From: Notamacropus eugenii
Lineage: Eukaryota > Chordata > Mammalia > Diprotodontia > Macropodidae
DNA: 64,000 bases
NCBI RefSeq assembly: GCF_028372415.1
Contig: NC_092872.1
Location: forward strand, 9,182,001 to 9,246,000
Direction of reading: 5' to 3'
Shown: piece by piece, positions 60,042-64,000 of the stretch
Layout of the letters: each line of letters opens with the position of its first letter
Numbering within the stretch: position 1 is the stretch's first letter
Translations under genes and position numbers: made by a program
Notes under the pieces: generated by a model
The model's database searches: none
Seen by the model: the letters and a program-made list of their open reading frames with translations, nothing else
Told to the model about the DNA's origin: nothing

Positions 60042-60051
60042 GCGCATGCGC
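60042..60051. promoter_or_regulatory. NRF1-type palindrome, copy B
   Basis: GCGCATGCGC, same as at 1500-1509. Confidence 0.55.
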
Positions 60052-60109
60052 AGCACAGGGTGGGGAACCACCCCGAGCTGCCTCCTCAGGCCTCCATGCA
60101 CCCAGGTTC

Positions 60110-60124
60110 CCACCAGAGGGCGCC
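60110..60124 (+). promoter_or_regulatory. CTCF-type core motif, copy B
   Basis: CCACCAGAGGGCGCC, same as at 1568-1582 and in the same orientation. Confidence 0.58.
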
Positions 60125-63100
60125 AGCGCGCTTCGTAACCCGATCCTGCAGCAAAGTCTGTGACAGTGACTGAAACAAGCAGTTACACTGTAGCAGGACC
60201 GTGCGGGAGGGGTTGGGGGGGGGGCGCAGAGCGGGAGCAAGAGGCCAGACCCGGTGCCAAGCACCCTTTGGAAGGAATCCAAGGAGTCCGCCCAGGTCTG
60301 GGATGCCGACTCTGGAATCAGAGAACTTGATGTTTTCACGCAGGAGGAAGCAACGTGTGCAAAGAATCCCAGGGAGCGGGGAGGTGTGAACAAGCTAGGG
60401 CACAACGGGCAGCCAGCTGGGCAGGGCTCTGAAGGCCAAGTGGCCGCTTGGGACTTAGAGGGACAGCTCGGGGGCTCCTGAGCCAGGCCGGCACTGCCCT
60501 CTCCGCACTGAACCTAGCCCACTCCTGGTTGGAGGGTCGCCCCTTCTCCTAGGATCCCAAAGCAGATCCCTGGGCAGGGGACTCTCCAGGCTCAGAGAGG
60601 TCCAAGGGAGCATCGGGCTTTGCCCTGGGGTGTACGGTCCATGCCACAATGTGGGATGACAAACCCGTACATTCCTAAACCTCCTCAGGGTCCTTGCACT
60701 GTGACCCAGGAGACAGACCACCCAGGCCTCAATAATGACGCCTACTATTCCTAGACCACCTTTCCCCCTTTATTTTGTGTTCACTGATTTCCCTCTTGCT
60801 CTTTAAAAGTTTTCGCTTCCAGAAACAAGTCTGGGATCCACCTCAGGTGTGCTGGCTGGCATTTTTCTCTTGCAGATTTACAAGTGTTTCTTCTAGCGCT
60901 CTCGTAAGAGGTTGGGAGGCTTTAAACTTGTGGATTTGGGGGAAATGACGTGTTCTTTTCATCATACCTTCGACTGAGCTTTTGTCAGGGCATGAGGTAT
61001 GAACACGGTATGGCAGGCTCTCTAAAGGCAGTTTTGATGGAGTATGGAAGCAGTATGAAGCCTTGGAGTCTTCACGTTATTAGGTGTAGTTGGATCTATC
61101 TTGCATACCCTGTATCAGACTGTTGCTTTACTTTGATACTATCTAACTGATATCAACTTTTAACATCAGTGATCCAACTGGATATCTTGGGTAGCTGACT
61201 CTCCAAGGGTCTGTGGCATGAGGCAGTGCAGGGTTCTGCCCTGTAACAGAATCCTGTTCCACGATGTTGGGACACTGTCAAAAGTGTTTGTATAAAGACT
61301 GGAGACAAAGTGGAAAAGAACTAATTTCAAGTAATTGGTTTAGTCATTCTCATATAATAAAAGGGGGCAAAATATACTGACACATGCTTATTTTAGGTGA
61401 GACTTTTTTGCATCAATTGAATTTTGCCTCAAGTTACTGTTACCTGGAGTGTTTTGCTGATGGTACATTGTTTCCTAAATCATGTTTTACTCCCTTAGAA
61501 TAGGCTTTACAGGGATAATAGTGGTTGAGTGTGTCCCACTTGCCCCATGAAAAGTTTTAACCAGTATAAAAACTTGTCAAATATGGAGAAACGAGAGAAC
61601 CAGTATAGATAACGTAAAATCTGTAATTAGCCAGAACTTAAGTTAAAATCTCTACAAGTCTTGTGGTACAGCAATAACCTGTACTTTTGAGGAGAATACA
61701 ACATCTATTGGAGATGGTGGAGCTTTTCCGTTGGTGTCCCTGATTAGTGTTTGGTAAATCTTAAGAACTTAATACACAGAATAATTGGCCCAGAAGCCTT
61801 AGGAGATTATTTACAGAGGATATTCAAAACTGGCACTTCATATAAGGTCCAAAAAAGAGAACAAAAATTGATTTTTGAAAATAAAAGGTCATTGGCATGG
61901 CCTTAGAGATTTCTTGTGGCCATCAGACATGTAGCCTGATAGTTTATAAATAGTCTGTTGCTTGTTATTTACCCAAAATAAGGGAATTCATTATAAAAAT
62001 GGAATTACTTTTATCATTATGCTTTGAAGAAGTCCTTACTGAAGACTGAGAATAGAATTTGTTCATTTATTGATAAAATATTTTACAAGGGTACAAGTGC
62101 AGAGCTGAGACTTGAACCAAACTGTTTTGGATTCTGTGGAATACATAATATTACCTCAGGTTAACAGGGTAACTTGATGACTTGTGAACCAGTTTTACAT
62201 ATGCATAGAGGGGAAAAAATCAAGTTCTTTAAATACTGAAATTGCCTTGTACACACCCAGATTAACCCACTTCAGACAGTTCAATAAATGTGTTTCTGGG
62301 ACCCAAATATATTCTGGGATTAGATTTGTTCCAATTCAGTCTTGCTGATGTCATTCAGTGAGAAGCAAGATAAACTGTTAAAAACAGGGTTGGAGACTGG
62401 GGGGAAGGGGTGGTGCTCAGAATTTATAAGCCTTTGTTTGACACTAGCAGTCTAGAAGTAGTTACTAGAACTACCATACAGAGAATGTTCCACAGAAGGC
62501 AAAATCAGGAGTAATGGTGAAAAAGCAGCAACACCAAAGACTGTTTTATGACCTTCTGGTCCCCTTTGGGGCACTTATTGCTGCAGCAGAAGGCCTGGGG
62601 ACTGTTTTGTACCCGTGTCAAAGTGAGCCTGTACCATTCTACAAATGAAATACCTTAAAGAAGTAAACGGATCGAGTAGGCACTGATACTGGTTTTTCTC
62701 TGAGTTCTGATTTGTCAGACATTAAAATTCAGTCACAAAGTGAGTCATAGACCAGATAACAAATTCCTCACAAAAATGTGGATGTACTGGTCTCCACATC
62801 TAGAAAACATGTATGCTGATGCTTGGAGGTGGCAATGATTCCAAGAGTACTGAGCTAACGGGACTCCCACATTGATTACGCAGACAGCTGATGGACCTGA
62901 TTTTATGAAAAATATGTGTCACCAACCATAACAGTGTAACTTAGATAGGGCCATGGGGCTGGGGGCAGGGCGAGGGGAGAAAGGGCAGAGGGAGGAAGGC
63001 AGGACAAAAACAACCTTTAGATTTAGTTGCAAATGGAAAACTACAATAACATACTTAGCAAATGAGTTTCCAGCCTCCATCTGAATATTTCCAAAAGGGG

Positions 63101-64000
63101 AGAACCTCCTCCTAATTACACTTGAGGATAATTTTGTTAGGAAGGTTTTCCTGACATCCACTCTAGTCCAAAATTTGAGACTTTTCACTATTAACCCACT
63201 GCTTTGTTTTGTTTTAGTCTATATTCTGCTTTGGCAGCAAATGCCATGGATCCAAAGTGGTATAACTGCCAATCAAGGGGTATCATCATGATATGGTGAA
63301 AGTCTCACTCTCCTGTTCTAATGAGCCCAGACCTACTGGATATCTGATCATTACTGCTCTCGTTATCACAGTGTGAGAGAAGCTAGGGACTCAGCAGTGC
63401 TTATGAAACAATATATTCTGTCCTCCCCTTCCCCCACGCCCTACACTGGGAAAGCAAGAAAAATAAATCCCATCACAAACAGGTAGAGTCAAGCATAACA
63501 AATTTCCACGCTGGCAATATAAAAACAGGCAATAAAAAATATGCAAAGTAACTGTTAAATTGAATAGAAATGATGAGGACAAAAGGTTTTTTGCTTGTGC
63601 TTTAACTCGGTCTGTTCATAAATATGTTATCTGTATCCAGCTAGGCAGACAGACCTGCCTACTGCGTCACGTGAACAGAAAATATTGCCATGGAAACAGC
63701 AGAAAAACACCACCTATTTCCCTGAGGAAGAGAAATCTATGTGAAAAAATATGAAATAATGAGAAGGGCAGAAAGGAAAACCAGGATCAGCATCTTCTTA
63801 GCTTATTACAGGAGCCACTAACAAAAACAGAAAACAATATCTGAAAAATAAATAGTTTATCCACAAGATAAAGATCTTTAAGCTTAATTATTTGTAAATG
63901 TAAAGGAATTGATTTTGCCCCTGTCTAAAGCAGTGCTGTCAAACCCAAGGAGAATTGGATCCCTGTCTGAGAAAGCCACTTCTTATCATTATGGTGAATT

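Larger units (their letters stand above)
59955..64000. repeat. Segmental duplication, copy B (runs off the window)
   Basis: Near-identical to 1413-5457; about five differences seen by eye in 4.05 kb. Everything in copy A is present, including the NRF1-type and CTCF-type motifs. It begins exactly at the RTE insertion and has no visible end before the window edge. The contrast with the roughly 90 percent identity just left of the RTE is sharp. Confidence 0.93.

Overview
This window is vertebrate nuclear DNA, most likely from a marsupial (opossum, Tasmanian devil or wallaby type). I infer this from the repeat set: an RTE-type LINE whose tail is shared with small SINEs, a HAL1-type (ORF1-only) L1, L1 3' ends, many CORE-SINEs of MIR/THER type, and old L2 and CR1/L3 pieces. 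Genes are split by introns, and SCAN plus KRAB plus C2H2 zinc-finger genes are typical of amniotes. The species cannot be fixed from the sequence alone. Nothing in it is bacterial: no operons, ribosome binding sites or CRISPR arrays.

Layout. 1-1412: left flank ending in a GC-rich, promoter-like block with a small tandem repeat and an ETS site. 1413-5457: a block that returns almost unchanged at 59955-64000, 58.54 kb away. 6999-22390: a complete-looking SCAN-KRAB-zinc-finger gene on the minus strand. It runs from a CpG island (about 21690-22390) through a SCAN exon, a KRAB-A exon, a KRAB-B exon and a 13-finger exon. The four coding exons join in frame to 692 codons, with consensus splice sites. 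32345-41520: a second, paralogous locus of the same order and strand. Its CpG island is partly similar to the first, and its SCAN and finger exons are decayed. Its two KRAB exons are still open and well spliced. 42220-48213: a HAL1 element interrupted by a processed LIN52 copy; both have target-site duplications. 54236-54530: a three-finger remnant of a third zinc-finger gene. 54796-57105: a rearranged RTE LINE. 58860-59246: a diverged, CpG-decayed counterpart of 950-1412. It is followed by an RTE 3' end (59247-59947) and then by the near-identical second copy of the duplicated block.

How it fits together. The window is a slice of a tandem zinc-finger gene cluster in several stages of its life cycle: one intact gene, one dying paralogue, one scrap, and a recent duplication with promoter-like ends on both sides. 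SCAN domains dimerise, KRAB domains usually recruit TRIM28-type corepressors, and the finger array selects DNA. The intact gene would therefore encode a nuclear DNA-binding repressor. The rest is intergenic and intronic DNA filled with old transposon copies.

I did not find a clearly new biological system. The best leads are the recent duplication whose sharp edge falls on an RTE insertion, the nested LIN52-in-HAL1 insertion, the surviving KRAB exons in an otherwise dead gene, and the two-finger and three-finger module repeats in the arrays.
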